Shown here piece after piece: positions 1 to 6,096 of a stretch of DNA of 19,221 bases; the first letter of the stretch is position 1; every line of letters begins with the position of its first letter. Made by a program: the position numbers and the translations under genes. Under the pieces are notes generated by a model. That model did no database searches. It was not told the DNA's origin and saw only the letters and a list, made by a program, of their open reading frames with translations. Source of the DNA: CAVRJC01 sp964505725 (GTDB lineage: Bacteria > Actinomycetota > Acidimicrobiia > IMCC26256 > DASPTH01); the NCBI GenBank assembly GCA_964505725.1, contig CAZDJK010000078.1:1-19221 (forward strand). The letters are read 5' to 3'.

Positions 1-44
1 AGCGAGCGAGGCAGAGGTAAGGCGCCGGCGGAACGGGCGGTGCG

Positions 45-50
45 TAACCT
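45..50 (+). promoter_or_regulatory. Putative leaderless -10 element of the GalT-like gene
   Basis: The hexamer TAACCT ends 8 bases before the GTG at 59, and no Shine-Dalgarno sequence lies between them. This is the TAnnnT layout of leaderless actinobacterial genes. The same hexamer at the same spacing precedes glpX and the alpha/beta hydrolase in this window. No -35 element can be recognised. Confidence 0.45.
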
Positions 51-58
51 GGCGGCTC

Positions 59-979
59 GTGGATGCGGCGCTCGCGGTGCGGTACGACGCGCTCAGCGGG
101 CGGACCGTCATCGTCGCCACCGACCGCGCGGCGCGACCGCAGCAGTTCCGGACGGCCGACGCCGCCGACGACGCCGGCCCCGAGGCATGCCCCTTCTGCC
201 CCGGCCACGAGCAGATGACGCCGCCCGAGATCATGCGGACGGGTGAGGGCGGTCCCGGTGAGCCCGGTTGGCGGGTGCGGGTGTTCCCCAACCTCTACCC
301 GCTGACCGACGCGCACGAGGTCGTCGTGCTCTCGCCCGATCACTACCGCTCGCTCGGCCGGCTCGACGACACGGCCGCGATCGAGGTGTTCACGGTGCTG
401 CGCGACCGGGTCGCGGCGCTTCTCGACGCCAGGTGCGCGGCGGCGGTCGCGATCGTCAACCACAAGCGCGAGGCCGGCGCGTCGCTCCCCCACCCCCATG
501 CGCAGGTCATCGGGACGAGCTTCCTCCCACCCGAGCTCGCGGCGGCCGGGCGCCGCGCCCGGGAGGCCGACGACGACCTCCTGCTCGCCGACGCGATGAC
601 CGAGGGGATGCTCGTCTCCGAGGCCGGCTACGTCCGCGCCTGGTGCCCGTACGCGTCGAGCGCGCCCTTTCTCGTGCGGATCGCGGACCTCGGGGCGGGT
701 TCCCGCTTCGACGAGGCCTCGGACGACACCGTCGCGGGCGTCGCGGCGGCGACGCGCGACGTGCTTGCCCGCCTCGACCACGCGGTCGACGACCCGCCGT
801 ACAACCTCGTCGTCAACAGTGCGGCACCCCACACAGCTTCGGACGAGTCGTTCCGATGGTACGTGGAGGTGACGCCACGGCTGACGATCGTGGCCGGCCT
901 CGAGCTCGCGACCGGCTTGCTCGTGAACACGGTCGCACCCGAGCACGCGGCGAAGGCGCTGAGCGAGGCGCACGGGTGA
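59..979 (+). CDS. GalT-like nucleotidyltransferase (HIT superfamily)
   Basis: A 306-residue protein of the galactose-1-phosphate uridylyltransferase family, which moves a nucleotidyl group between sugar phosphates through a uridylyl-histidine intermediate. A CPFC zinc-type pair lies at residues 44-47, FPNLYP at 76-81, and NHKREAGAS followed by HPHAQ at 134-149. H147, the second His of HPH, is expected to be the nucleophile. The C-terminal part (WYVEVTPRL, then AGLELATG, around 267-286) also fits the family. The reading frame is open to the left edge of the window, but GTG at 59 is the only in-frame start visible, it puts the family's N-terminal strand near residue 10, and a -10-like hexamer lies just before it. 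The stop overlaps the next gene by four bases. No galK or galE is in the window, so the sugar substrate is uncertain; related enzymes include nucleotide phosphorylases. Confidence 0.88.
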   Translation: MDAALAVRYDALSGRTVIVATDRAARPQQFRTADAADDAGPEACPFCPGHEQMTPPEIMRTGEGGPGEPGWRVRVFPNLYPLTDAHEVVVLSPDHYRSLGRLDDTAAIEVFTVLRDRVAALLDARCAAAVAIVNHKREAGASLPHPHAQVIGTSFLPPELAAAGRRAREADDDLLLADAMTEGMLVSEAGYVRAWCPYASSAPFLVRIADLGAGSRFDEASDDTVAGVAAATRDVLARLDHAVDDPPYNLVVNSAAPHTASDESFRWYVEVTPRLTIVAGLELATGLLVNTVAPEHAAKALSEAHG

Positions 980-1425
980 TCCGGATCCGCGTGTGCACGA
1001 CCATCGACGCACCCCCCGTCGACGTATGGCGCGCGGTCGAGCACATCGAGCGTCATCCCGACTGGATGCGGGACGCGGTGTCGGTGACGTTCCGCAGCGA
1101 AGCGCGGAGCGGGGTCGGCGCGGAGTTCGACTGCTTGACCCGCGTGGGGCCGGTCGTGAACCACGACCGCTTCGTGGTGACGCGATGGGAGCCCGGGCGG
1201 GTGATGGGGATCGAGCACCGGGGTGCCGTCACGGGCGACGCCGAGTTCCGCCTCGAGCCCCGCTACCCCGACCGGACGCGCTTTTGCTGGGAGGAGCGGC
1301 TCCGCTTCCCGTGGTGGCTCGGCGGGATCGCGGGCGAGCGCGTCGGCGGACAGGTGCTGCGCCGGATCTGGAGCGGTAACGTCGCCCGGCTGAAGGACCA
1401 GGTCGAAGCCGCGAGCGGCGGGTGA
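976..1425 (+). CDS. SRPBCC-family (polyketide cyclase/START-like) protein
   Basis: A 149-residue protein that matches the SRPBCC helix-grip fold. It opens with a beta-strand and the typical IDAPPVDVWRAVEHIERHPDW segment (residues about 10-30), continues with alternating strands (DRFVVTRWEPGRVMGIEH, around 66-83), and ends in a long amphipathic C-terminal helix (around 125-145). Proteins of this fold bind hydrophobic ligands in a central cavity, and some are cyclases or lipid carriers. No ligand can be assigned. The GTG start overlaps the TGA of the GalT-like gene (GTGA), so the two genes are probably translationally coupled. The gene ends 7 bases from the convergent enoyl-CoA hydratase, with no room for a strong terminator. 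Confidence 0.8.
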   Translation: MIRIRVCTTIDAPPVDVWRAVEHIERHPDWMRDAVSVTFRSEARSGVGAEFDCLTRVGPVVNHDRFVVTRWEPGRVMGIEHRGAVTGDAEFRLEPRYPDRTRFCWEERLRFPWWLGGIAGERVGGQVLRRIWSGNVARLKDQVEAASGG

Positions 1426-1432
1426 CGAGCGC

Positions 1433-2212
1433 CTAGCGACCTGAGAACGTCGCCTTGCCGGGGCCCTCGGCAAGGAAGCTGCGGATGCCGACGTCGGCGT
1501 CGTCGGTGGCGCGGACCTCCGCGAACCGCTCCGCCTCGAGGTCGAGGCCCATCGCGAGCGGGAGGTCGAACGACTGGTCGATCACGTGCTTCGCCATTCC
1601 CATGGCGACGACCGCGCCGCGGGCGAGCTCGCCGGCCCACTCGAGCGCGGCCGGCACCACCTGCTCCGGCGGAACGACGCGATCGACGATGCCCAGGGAG
1701 AGCGCCTCGTCGGCGCCGAGCTGGCGGCCGGTCCAGATGATCTCCTTCGCGCGCGCAGGGCCGACCAGCCGGGGCAGGCGCTGCGTCCCGCCGCCCCCGG
1801 GGAAGATCCCGAGCAGGATCTCTGGGAACCCGAGGCGAGCGCTCTCGCCCGCGACCCGCAGGTCGCACGCGAGCGCGACCTCGAGCCCGCCGCCCAGCGC
1901 GAAGCCGCTGAGCGCGGCGATCACGGGACGCGAAACCGCGCCGAGCGCGTCACAGGCGTTCCGGAGCGCGGGCCCGACTCGGTCGCTGGTGGCGGGGTCG
2001 ACGAACTCGTTGACGTCGGCACCCGCCGCGAACGCGCGCTCGTTGCCGGTGAGCACCACCGCCTTCACCGACGCGTCGTGCGCGATCGCGCGCGCGGCGG
2101 AGGTGATCGCGTCGAGGAGCGCACACGAGAGCGCGTTCAGCGGCGGGCGGTTGAGGCGCAGGAGCGCGACCCCGGACTCGTCCCGCTCGGTCGTCACGAG
2201 CTCGTCAGCCAC
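1433..2212 (-). CDS. Enoyl-CoA hydratase/isomerase (crotonase family)
   Basis: A 259-residue crotonase-fold enzyme that probably hydrates 2-enoyl-CoA in fatty-acid or amino-acid breakdown. AAGADVNEF (62-70) forms the first oxyanion-hole segment and LSGFALGGG (101-109) the second. Both acidic residues of hydratases are present: E111 in GGLEVAL and E131 in FPEILLG. They are followed by FPGGGGTQRLPRLVG, as in classical enoyl-CoA hydratases. The GTG start at 2212 was chosen because GAGGGGAGA lies about 7 bases upstream. A longer frame begins at 2311, but its extra residues read as low-complexity sequence inside the preceding gene. The start overlaps the end of the MeaB-like gene by 8 bases, which implies coupling. 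The C-terminal residues (AEGPGKATFSGR) are also typical of the family. Confidence 0.92.
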   Translation of the reverse strand: MADELVTTERDESGVALLRLNRPPLNALSCALLDAITSAARAIAHDASVKAVVLTGNERAFAAGADVNEFVDPATSDRVGPALRNACDALGAVSRPVIAALSGFALGGGLEVALACDLRVAGESARLGFPEILLGIFPGGGGTQRLPRLVGPARAKEIIWTGRQLGADEALSLGIVDRVVPPEQVVPAALEWAGELARGAVVAMGMAKHVIDQSFDLPLAMGLDLEAERFAEVRATDDADVGIRSFLAEGPGKATFSGR

Positions 2213-3068
2213 CGGAGTTCTCCCCTCGTGAGGTAGCCCGTTGCCGGGCCCGTCGTCGCCGGACGAGCTCGCCCGACCCGTTCGAGTGCTCGCGGTGCGC
2301 ATCGATCGCACGCAGGAGCTCGTCGACGCCTCGCCCGTCGAGGGCGACGGTACGCACGACGGGCACCCGCCAGTCGTGCGGGTCGCCGCGTCCGAGCATC
2401 ACCTCGAGGTCGCGCACCGCGGCGTCGGTGCCCGGGCGGTCGGCCTTGTTCACCGCGAACACGTCGGCGACCTCCAGCAGCCCGGCCTTGCTCGCCTGGA
2501 CCTCGTCACCCCAGCCGGGGTTGACCACCACGACGACGGTGTCGGCGATGGCGGCGACGTCCACCTCGGCCTGGCCCACGCCCACCGTCTCGACCAGCAC
2601 CCAGCGGAAGCCCGCGGCCTCGAGCACCGAGACGGCCGCGGGCGTCGATCGCGCGAGCCCCCCGAGGTGGCCGCGCGCGGCCGTCGAGCGCACGAACACG
2701 CCCGGGTCGGCCTCGTGCCCGCGGAGCCGGATGCGGTCGCCGAGGATGGCACCGCCCGTCCGCGGGCTCGACGGGTCGATCGCGAGCACCGCCACCTCGT
2801 CGCCACGGGCCCGGATCCGCGCGACCAGCGCGCCGGTCAGCGTCGACTTGCCGGCCCCCGGGGCGCCGGTGATGCCGACCACCGCGGCCGGCGGGTCGTC
2901 AGGGTCGAGCGCGGCGACGACACCGTCGCGCGCCGGCCCCCCGTTCTCGAGCCGCGTGAGCGTGCGCGCCAGCGCAGCGCGGTCACCTCGGCGCGCGGCC
3001 TCGAGCAGATGGGGAGCGGGCGGATCGAGCACCTCGACCACGCCCCGGTCGCCCCCCGGGGGCGTCAC
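2205..3068 (-). CDS. MeaB/ArgK-family G3E GTPase
   Basis: A 287-residue P-loop GTPase. Walker A is GAPGAGKST (residues 68-76). DPSSPRTGGAILGDR begins at 98, ETVGVGQAEVDVA at 160 and NPGWGDEVQASKAG near 184, and the guanine-specificity NKAD is at 207-210. These are hallmarks of MeaB, the chaperone that protects and loads adenosylcobalamin on methylmalonyl-CoA mutase and its relatives. The GTG start overlaps the TGA of the upstream nfu-like gene (GTGA) and gives a slightly short N-terminus for the family, with the usual helical lead (LLEAARRGDRAALARTLT). A longer frame to 3164 would run through the nfu-like gene and is rejected. No mutase gene is visible. The tail is basic (RRRRARQR). Confidence 0.88.
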   Translation of the reverse strand: MTPPGGDRGVVEVLDPPAPHLLEAARRGDRAALARTLTRLENGGPARDGVVAALDPDDPPAAVVGITGAPGAGKSTLTGALVARIRARGDEVAVLAIDPSSPRTGGAILGDRIRLRGHEADPGVFVRSTAARGHLGGLARSTPAAVSVLEAAGFRWVLVETVGVGQAEVDVAAIADTVVVVVNPGWGDEVQASKAGLLEVADVFAVNKADRPGTDAAVRDLEVMLGRGDPHDWRVPVVRTVALDGRGVDELLRAIDAHREHSNGSGELVRRRRARQRATSRGENSGG

Positions 3069-3328
3069 TCCTCGGCGTCGTCGGTGACCGCGGTGACGCC
3101 CGGCACGCGGTCCATGATGATGCGCTCGACGCCCGCCTTGAGCGTCTGCATCGAGATGGGGCACGTGCCGCAGGCGCCGACGAGCGTGACGTGGACCACG
3201 CCGTCGTCGTCGACCTCACGGAAGATGATGTCGCCGCCGTCGCTCTGGAGCGCAGGGCGGATGAGCTCGATGGTGTCGATGATCCGCTGGCTCATCTCCG
3301 CCGGGTCGAGCGCGGTGTCGGTGGCCAT
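3065..3328 (-). CDS. NifU C-terminal domain (Nfu-type) Fe-S cluster protein
   Basis: An 87-residue stand-alone Nfu domain. The helix IIDTIELIRPALQSDGGDI (16-34) leads into a strand and then GACGTCPIS, with the cluster-binding C53 and C56. After that come MQTLKAGVERIIMDRVPGV, the standard helix-and-turn ending. Nfu domains carry a 4Fe-4S cluster, usually bridged between two monomers, and pass it to target apoproteins. The ATG lies 9 bases after the murA stop. There is no Shine-Dalgarno sequence, but TAGTCT ends 6 bases before the ATG, overlapping the murA stop codon, so the gene may have its own leaderless transcript as well as read-through from murA. It is coupled downstream to the MeaB-like gene. 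Confidence 0.92.
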   Translation of the reverse strand: MATDTALDPAEMSQRIIDTIELIRPALQSDGGDIIFREVDDDGVVHVTLVGACGTCPISMQTLKAGVERIIMDRVPGVTAVTDDAEE

Positions 3329-3334
3329 GGCCCC

Positions 3335-3340
3335 AGACTA
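3335..3340 (-). promoter_or_regulatory. Putative leaderless -10 element of the nfu-like gene
   Basis: TAGTCT, read on the minus strand, ends 6 bases before the ATG at 3328. Its first three bases are the murA stop codon, so the match could be partly coincidental. The 6-base gap would place the transcription start on the A of ATG. Confidence 0.35.
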
Positions 3341-4621
3341 CCCGTCGGTCGCGTCGCCACCACCGCCGACGCGCTCGACCTTGGCGCCGAGCCGGCGGAG
3401 CTTCCCCGCGAGGTCGGCGTACCCGCGGTCGACGTGGTAGGGGTCGAGCACCAGCGTCTCGCCGTCGGCGGCGAGCCCGGCGAGCACGAGCGCGGCGCCC
3501 GCACGCACGTCGAGCGCGCGGACCGGCGCGCCCGAGAGGCGCTCGACCCCCCGCACCACCGCGTGCCGCCCCTCGTGGCGGATGTCGGCGCCCATGCGGG
3601 CGAGCTCGGCGACGAATCCGAAGCGCCCGTCGTAGACGTTCTCGGTGACGATCGCGGTGCCCTCGGCGGTGCTCAGCAGTGCCACCACCGGGGGCATGAA
3701 GTCGGTGGCGAAGCCGGGGAACGGCAGCGTGGCGACGTCGACCGCCCGGAGCCGGCCGTCGGCGCGCGCCCAGATCCCCTCGGGTGTCGCCGAGACCTTC
3801 AGGCCCATGTCGCCCAACTTCATGGCCACCAGCTCGAGGTGCTCGAGCCGCGCGCCCTCGATGGTGATCTCGCCGCCCGCGATCCCGCAGGCCATGAGCA
3901 GCGTGCCCGCCTCGATGCGGTCGCCGAGCAGCTCGCAGTCGACCGGCGTGAGCCCATCGACCCCTTCGATCTCGATGGTGGGCGTGCCCGCGCCGAGCAC
4001 CGTCGCGCCCATCCGGTTGAGCATCGCCGCGAGCTCCACGATCTCGGGCTCGCGCGCCGCGTTCTCGATCACGGTGCGTCCCTCCGCGAGCACCGCGGCA
4101 GTGACGAGGTTCTCGGTGGCGCCGTTGCTCGGGAAGTCGAGCACGACACGCGCGCCCCGCAGCTTCGGTGCACGCGCCTCGATGAAGCCGTGTACCACGT
4201 GGATCTCCGCGCCCATCGCCCGGAGCCCGCGGAAGTGCATGTCGAGGCGCCGGTTCCCGATGTTGTCGCCTCCCGGCATCGCGACGCGCGCCTCGTGGCA
4301 ACGACCGAGGAGCGGGCCCAGCACGTTGATCGACGCTCGCACGAGCGTCACGAGCTCGTACGGGGTCTCGGGCCGCAGCGGGCCGCTCGCGTCGATAGCG
4401 AGCGCGCCGTCGCCGGTCCAGACGACGTCCGCGCCCATGGACCGGAGCACCGAGATCATCACGTCGAGGTCGTCCACCGGGGCGACGTTGCCGAGGGTGG
4501 TGACCCCGGGCGCCAGGAGCGCGGCCGCCATCTGCTTCAGGCCGGCGTTCTTGGTGGCTCCCGCGACCCGCACGGTCCCTGCGAGCGGCGGGCCCGCGGC
4601 CACGACAAAGGCGTCGGACAT
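3338..4621 (-). CDS. murA: UDP-N-acetylglucosamine 1-carboxyvinyltransferase, Asp-type active site
   Basis: A 427-residue MurA, the first committed enzyme of peptidoglycan precursor synthesis, which transfers enolpyruvate from PEP to UDP-GlcNAc in the cytoplasm. Substrate-binding K24 and N25 are in GATKNAGLK, RASINVLGPL begins at 95, and R124 and the catalytic base D307 (FPGFATDF) are present. DFPSNGATEN and the C-terminal DVRAGAALVLAGL also fit. The active-site loop reads PGGDNIG, with D119 where E. coli MurA has Cys115. The same substitution is known in Mycobacterium, Chlamydia and Borrelia, where it makes the enzyme insensitive to fosfomycin. The ATG has no Shine-Dalgarno sequence; TACCAT ends 8 bases upstream, and a 16-base palindrome lies just before that. 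Confidence 0.95.
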   Translation of the reverse strand: MSDAFVVAAGPPLAGTVRVAGATKNAGLKQMAAALLAPGVTTLGNVAPVDDLDVMISVLRSMGADVVWTGDGALAIDASGPLRPETPYELVTLVRASINVLGPLLGRCHEARVAMPGGDNIGNRRLDMHFRGLRAMGAEIHVVHGFIEARAPKLRGARVVLDFPSNGATENLVTAAVLAEGRTVIENAAREPEIVELAAMLNRMGATVLGAGTPTIEIEGVDGLTPVDCELLGDRIEAGTLLMACGIAGGEITIEGARLEHLELVAMKLGDMGLKVSATPEGIWARADGRLRAVDVATLPFPGFATDFMPPVVALLSTAEGTAIVTENVYDGRFGFVAELARMGADIRHEGRHAVVRGVERLSGAPVRALDVRAGAALVLAGLAADGETLVLDPYHVDRGYADLAGKLRRLGAKVERVGGGGDATDG

Positions 4622-4629
4622 GGCGCCCG

Positions 4630-4635
4630 ATGGTA
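4630..4635 (-). promoter_or_regulatory. Putative leaderless -10 element of murA
   Basis: TACCAT, read on the minus strand, ends 8 bases before the murA ATG at 4621, with no Shine-Dalgarno sequence between them. It lies one base from the palindrome at 4637-4652. Confidence 0.4.
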
Positions 4636-4636
4636 G

Positions 4637-4652
4637 GCGCGGGTACCCGCGC
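4637..4652. promoter_or_regulatory. Perfect 16-bp palindrome, possible operator or short terminator
   Basis: GCGCGGGTACCCGCGC is perfectly self-complementary. It starts at the stop codon of the cyclase gene and ends just before the -10-like hexamer of murA, so it sits where a repressor dimer would block that promoter. It could instead act in RNA as an 8-bp hairpin with almost no loop, which would be unfavourable. The sequence alone does not decide between these. Confidence 0.3.
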
Positions 4653-5191
4653 TACTCGGTGAGGGAGACGGGAATGTCGTCGGCGAGCTCGGCGGACGTC
4701 CGCAGCCGGTAGACGGGCATCGGCATCATGATGCCCGCGATCGACCGGTCGCCGAGGGCCACGACCGAGAAGCTGTCGTCGAGCAGGTCGGCCACGACGT
4801 CGTTGACCAGGATCTCGCCCGGCGCCGCAGTGTCGCAGAGCCGGGACGCCAGGTTGATGGCCATGCCGATGAAGTCGTCGCCCTCGAAGACGATCACCTT
4901 GCCGGCCGCGATCCCGATCCGCAGCGGCAGGGCGATGTTGGCGTGCTCCATGCGCTCGGTGAGGTCGAGGACGGTCTCGACGATCGGCGTCACCTCGGTG
5001 CCCACGAACATGCACCCGTCACCCATCCACCGACCCACCCGGGTGCCGTGCTCGGGGGAGAGGGCCCGCACGATGGCCCGGAAGGACGCCAGCACCTCGA
5101 GGGCGGCGTCGTCGCCCAGGGTGTCGTTCATGCGCGTGAAGCCGCACATGTCGACGAACGCGAAACACCGGAACACCCGCATGGAACACAT
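4652..5191 (-). CDS. Stand-alone class III adenylate/guanylate cyclase domain protein
   Basis: A 179-residue protein consisting almost only of a class III nucleotidyl cyclase catalytic domain. The metal-binding aspartates are D14 (FVDMCGFT) and D58 (WMGDG). D106 (DDFIG) occupies the adenine-recognising position, and N113 and R117 (INLASR) are the transition-state residues, followed by APGEILVND. The purine-selecting Lys of canonical cyclases is R54 here. No sensor, HAMP or membrane segment is attached. The ATG at 5191 was chosen because GAGGGG lies about 5 bases upstream. A frame open to 5404 would add about 71 Pro/Arg/Gly-rich residues translated from tandem repeats and is judged unlikely. 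The gene is followed 30 bases later by murA. Activity and product (cAMP or cGMP) are inferred, not shown. Confidence 0.85.
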   Translation of the reverse strand: MCSMRVFRCFAFVDMCGFTRMNDTLGDDAALEVLASFRAIVRALSPEHGTRVGRWMGDGCMFVGTEVTPIVETVLDLTERMEHANIALPLRIGIAAGKVIVFEGDDFIGMAINLASRLCDTAAPGEILVNDVVADLLDDSFSVVALGDRSIAGIMMPMPVYRLRTSAELADDIPVSLTE

Positions 5192-5222
5192 TCTGGCCCC
5201 TCGCCGACGCGAACGCCTGCAC

Positions 5223-5328
5223 GGCCCCCTCCGGGATCCGGGCCCCCTCCGGGATCCGGGCCCCGCCGGGAATGGGCCCCTCGGGAAGCGGGCGCCCGGG
5301 AAGCGGGCGCCGGGGGAAGCGGGCGCCC
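5223..5328. repeat. Two adjoining short tandem repeats in a GC-rich intergenic tract
   Basis: An 18-base unit, GGCCCCCTCCGGGATCCG, occurs twice without change (5223-5240, 5241-5258), and its first six bases start a third copy at 5259. Twenty-five bases later a second unit, GGGAAGCGGGCGCC(C), occurs three times (5283-5297, 5298-5311, 5314-5328). The tract fills most of the 172 bases between the cyclase start and the hydrolase stop. It is rich in self-complementary cores (GGATCC, GGGCGCCC). It may be a terminator-like structured region or simple slippage-generated DNA. Confidence 0.8.
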
Positions 5329-5363
5329 CGCCCCTCGCGGTCGCGTCGCCCGGCCGCGCAGGG

Positions 5364-6032
5364 TCAGGCCAGGGCACTCGTCCATTCGACTGCGGCGCGG
5401 GCAACCTCCTCGTTGGCCTCGGCGGGCGTGGACCCGCTCGACTTCAGCGGCCGGAAGCCGTGGTCGGCGGTGTCGAGCCAGTGGAACGACACCGTGCCGC
5501 GAATCGCCGCAGCGTGGCGGACGAGCGCATCCCGGTCGGCGAGGGCGTCCCGGGTGCCGCTGACGAAGAGCACCGGCACGTCGAGCCGCGGGAAGTGCTC
5601 GACCCGCGGCTGGTCACGCTTGCCGGCCGCGTGGAGCGGGTAGCCGAGCAGCAGCAGCCCGAGCGCCGGCACCGGCGCCTCGGCCGCACCGACGACGAGC
5701 GAGCAGTACCGGCCCCCCATCGAGCGGCCCCCGAGGACGAGCCGGGCCGGCGGCAGCTTCGCCCGCCGGGCCAGCTCGGTGGCGGCCTCCCGGGTCGCGG
5801 CCTCGAGCACCGGCGCGCGGTCGGGCGACCGCCGGCCGTGGGTGCGGTACGGATAGTTGAACCGGAGTGACGGGATCCCGGCCGCGGCGAGCGCGCCGGC
5901 GACCGCGAGCAGCGCGGCGCCGTGCATGTCGGAGCCCGCGCCGTGCGCGAGCAGCACGGCACGGTCGGTGACCCGCGGCCCCCGCCGCGGCGGTGGCTGC
6001 CATTCGTACTCGGTGACGAGCCTGCTCACCAT
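5364..6032 (-). CDS. KANL3/Tex30-like alpha/beta hydrolase
   Basis: A 222-residue cytosolic alpha/beta hydrolase of the small KANL3/Tex30-like group (dienelactone-hydrolase-like). LLAHGAGSDMHG (27-38) supplies the oxyanion region, and LRFNYPYRTHGRR (57-68) is typical of this subgroup. The nucleophile elbow is GGRSMGG with S104, the acid D162 lies in SGTRDALAD, and H191 is in DTADHGF, so the triad is complete. No signal peptide is seen. The ATG at 6032 has no Shine-Dalgarno sequence but is preceded at 8 bases by TAACCT. An in-frame ATG at 6098 would overlap the divergent glycosyltransferase start and adds residues unlike the family. The substrate is unknown. The gene is divergent from the GT4 gene across 64 bases. 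Confidence 0.85.
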   Translation of the reverse strand: MVSRLVTEYEWQPPPRRGPRVTDRAVLLAHGAGSDMHGAALLAVAGALAAAGIPSLRFNYPYRTHGRRSPDRAPVLEAATREAATELARRAKLPPARLVLGGRSMGGRYCSLVVGAAEAPVPALGLLLLGYPLHAAGKRDQPRVEHFPRLDVPVLFVSGTRDALADRDALVRHAAAIRGTVSFHWLDTADHGFRPLKSSGSTPAEANEEVARAAVEWTSALA

Positions 6033-6040
6033 GCCGGGCC

Positions 6041-6046
6041 AGGTTA
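6041..6046 (-). promoter_or_regulatory. Putative leaderless -10 element of the alpha/beta hydrolase gene
   Basis: TAACCT, read on the minus strand, ends 8 bases before the ATG at 6032. TAACCTGGCCCGGC in front of this gene is nearly identical to TAGCCTGGCCCGG in front of the TIM-barrel gene at 11853. Confidence 0.45.
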
Positions 6047-6081
6047 GAGGGGCCCATTCGACCTGCTCAGAGGACGTCTGC

Positions 6082-6087
6082 GAGACT
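6082..6087 (+). promoter_or_regulatory. Possible weak -10 element of the GT4 gene
   Basis: GAGACT ends 9 bases before the ATG at 6097. The same hexamer ends 7 bases before the second methyltransferase gene at 9836. It matches TAnnnT only in part, so this is tentative. Confidence 0.2.
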
Positions 6088-6096
6088 TCGCCCTTC

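Noticed and set aside
268..975. N-terminal extension of the SRPBCC frame running through the GalT-like gene.
   Set aside because: The extension is Arg/Pro-rich low-complexity sequence; the conserved fold begins at the GTG at 976, which overlaps the previous stop in the usual GTGA manner.
3191..5015. Long open frames on both strands across murA and the cyclase (for example 3191-4636 plus and 5015-3216 minus).
   Set aside because: They are antisense or shifted copies of recognised genes, rich in Arg, Ala and His, with no family motif. Such frames are common in DNA of about 70% G+C.
5192..5404. Pro/Arg/Gly-rich N-terminal extension of the cyclase frame.
   Set aside because: It is translated from tandem repeats and from the end of the hydrolase gene, while the ATG at 5191 has a good Shine-Dalgarno sequence and the domain begins right after it.
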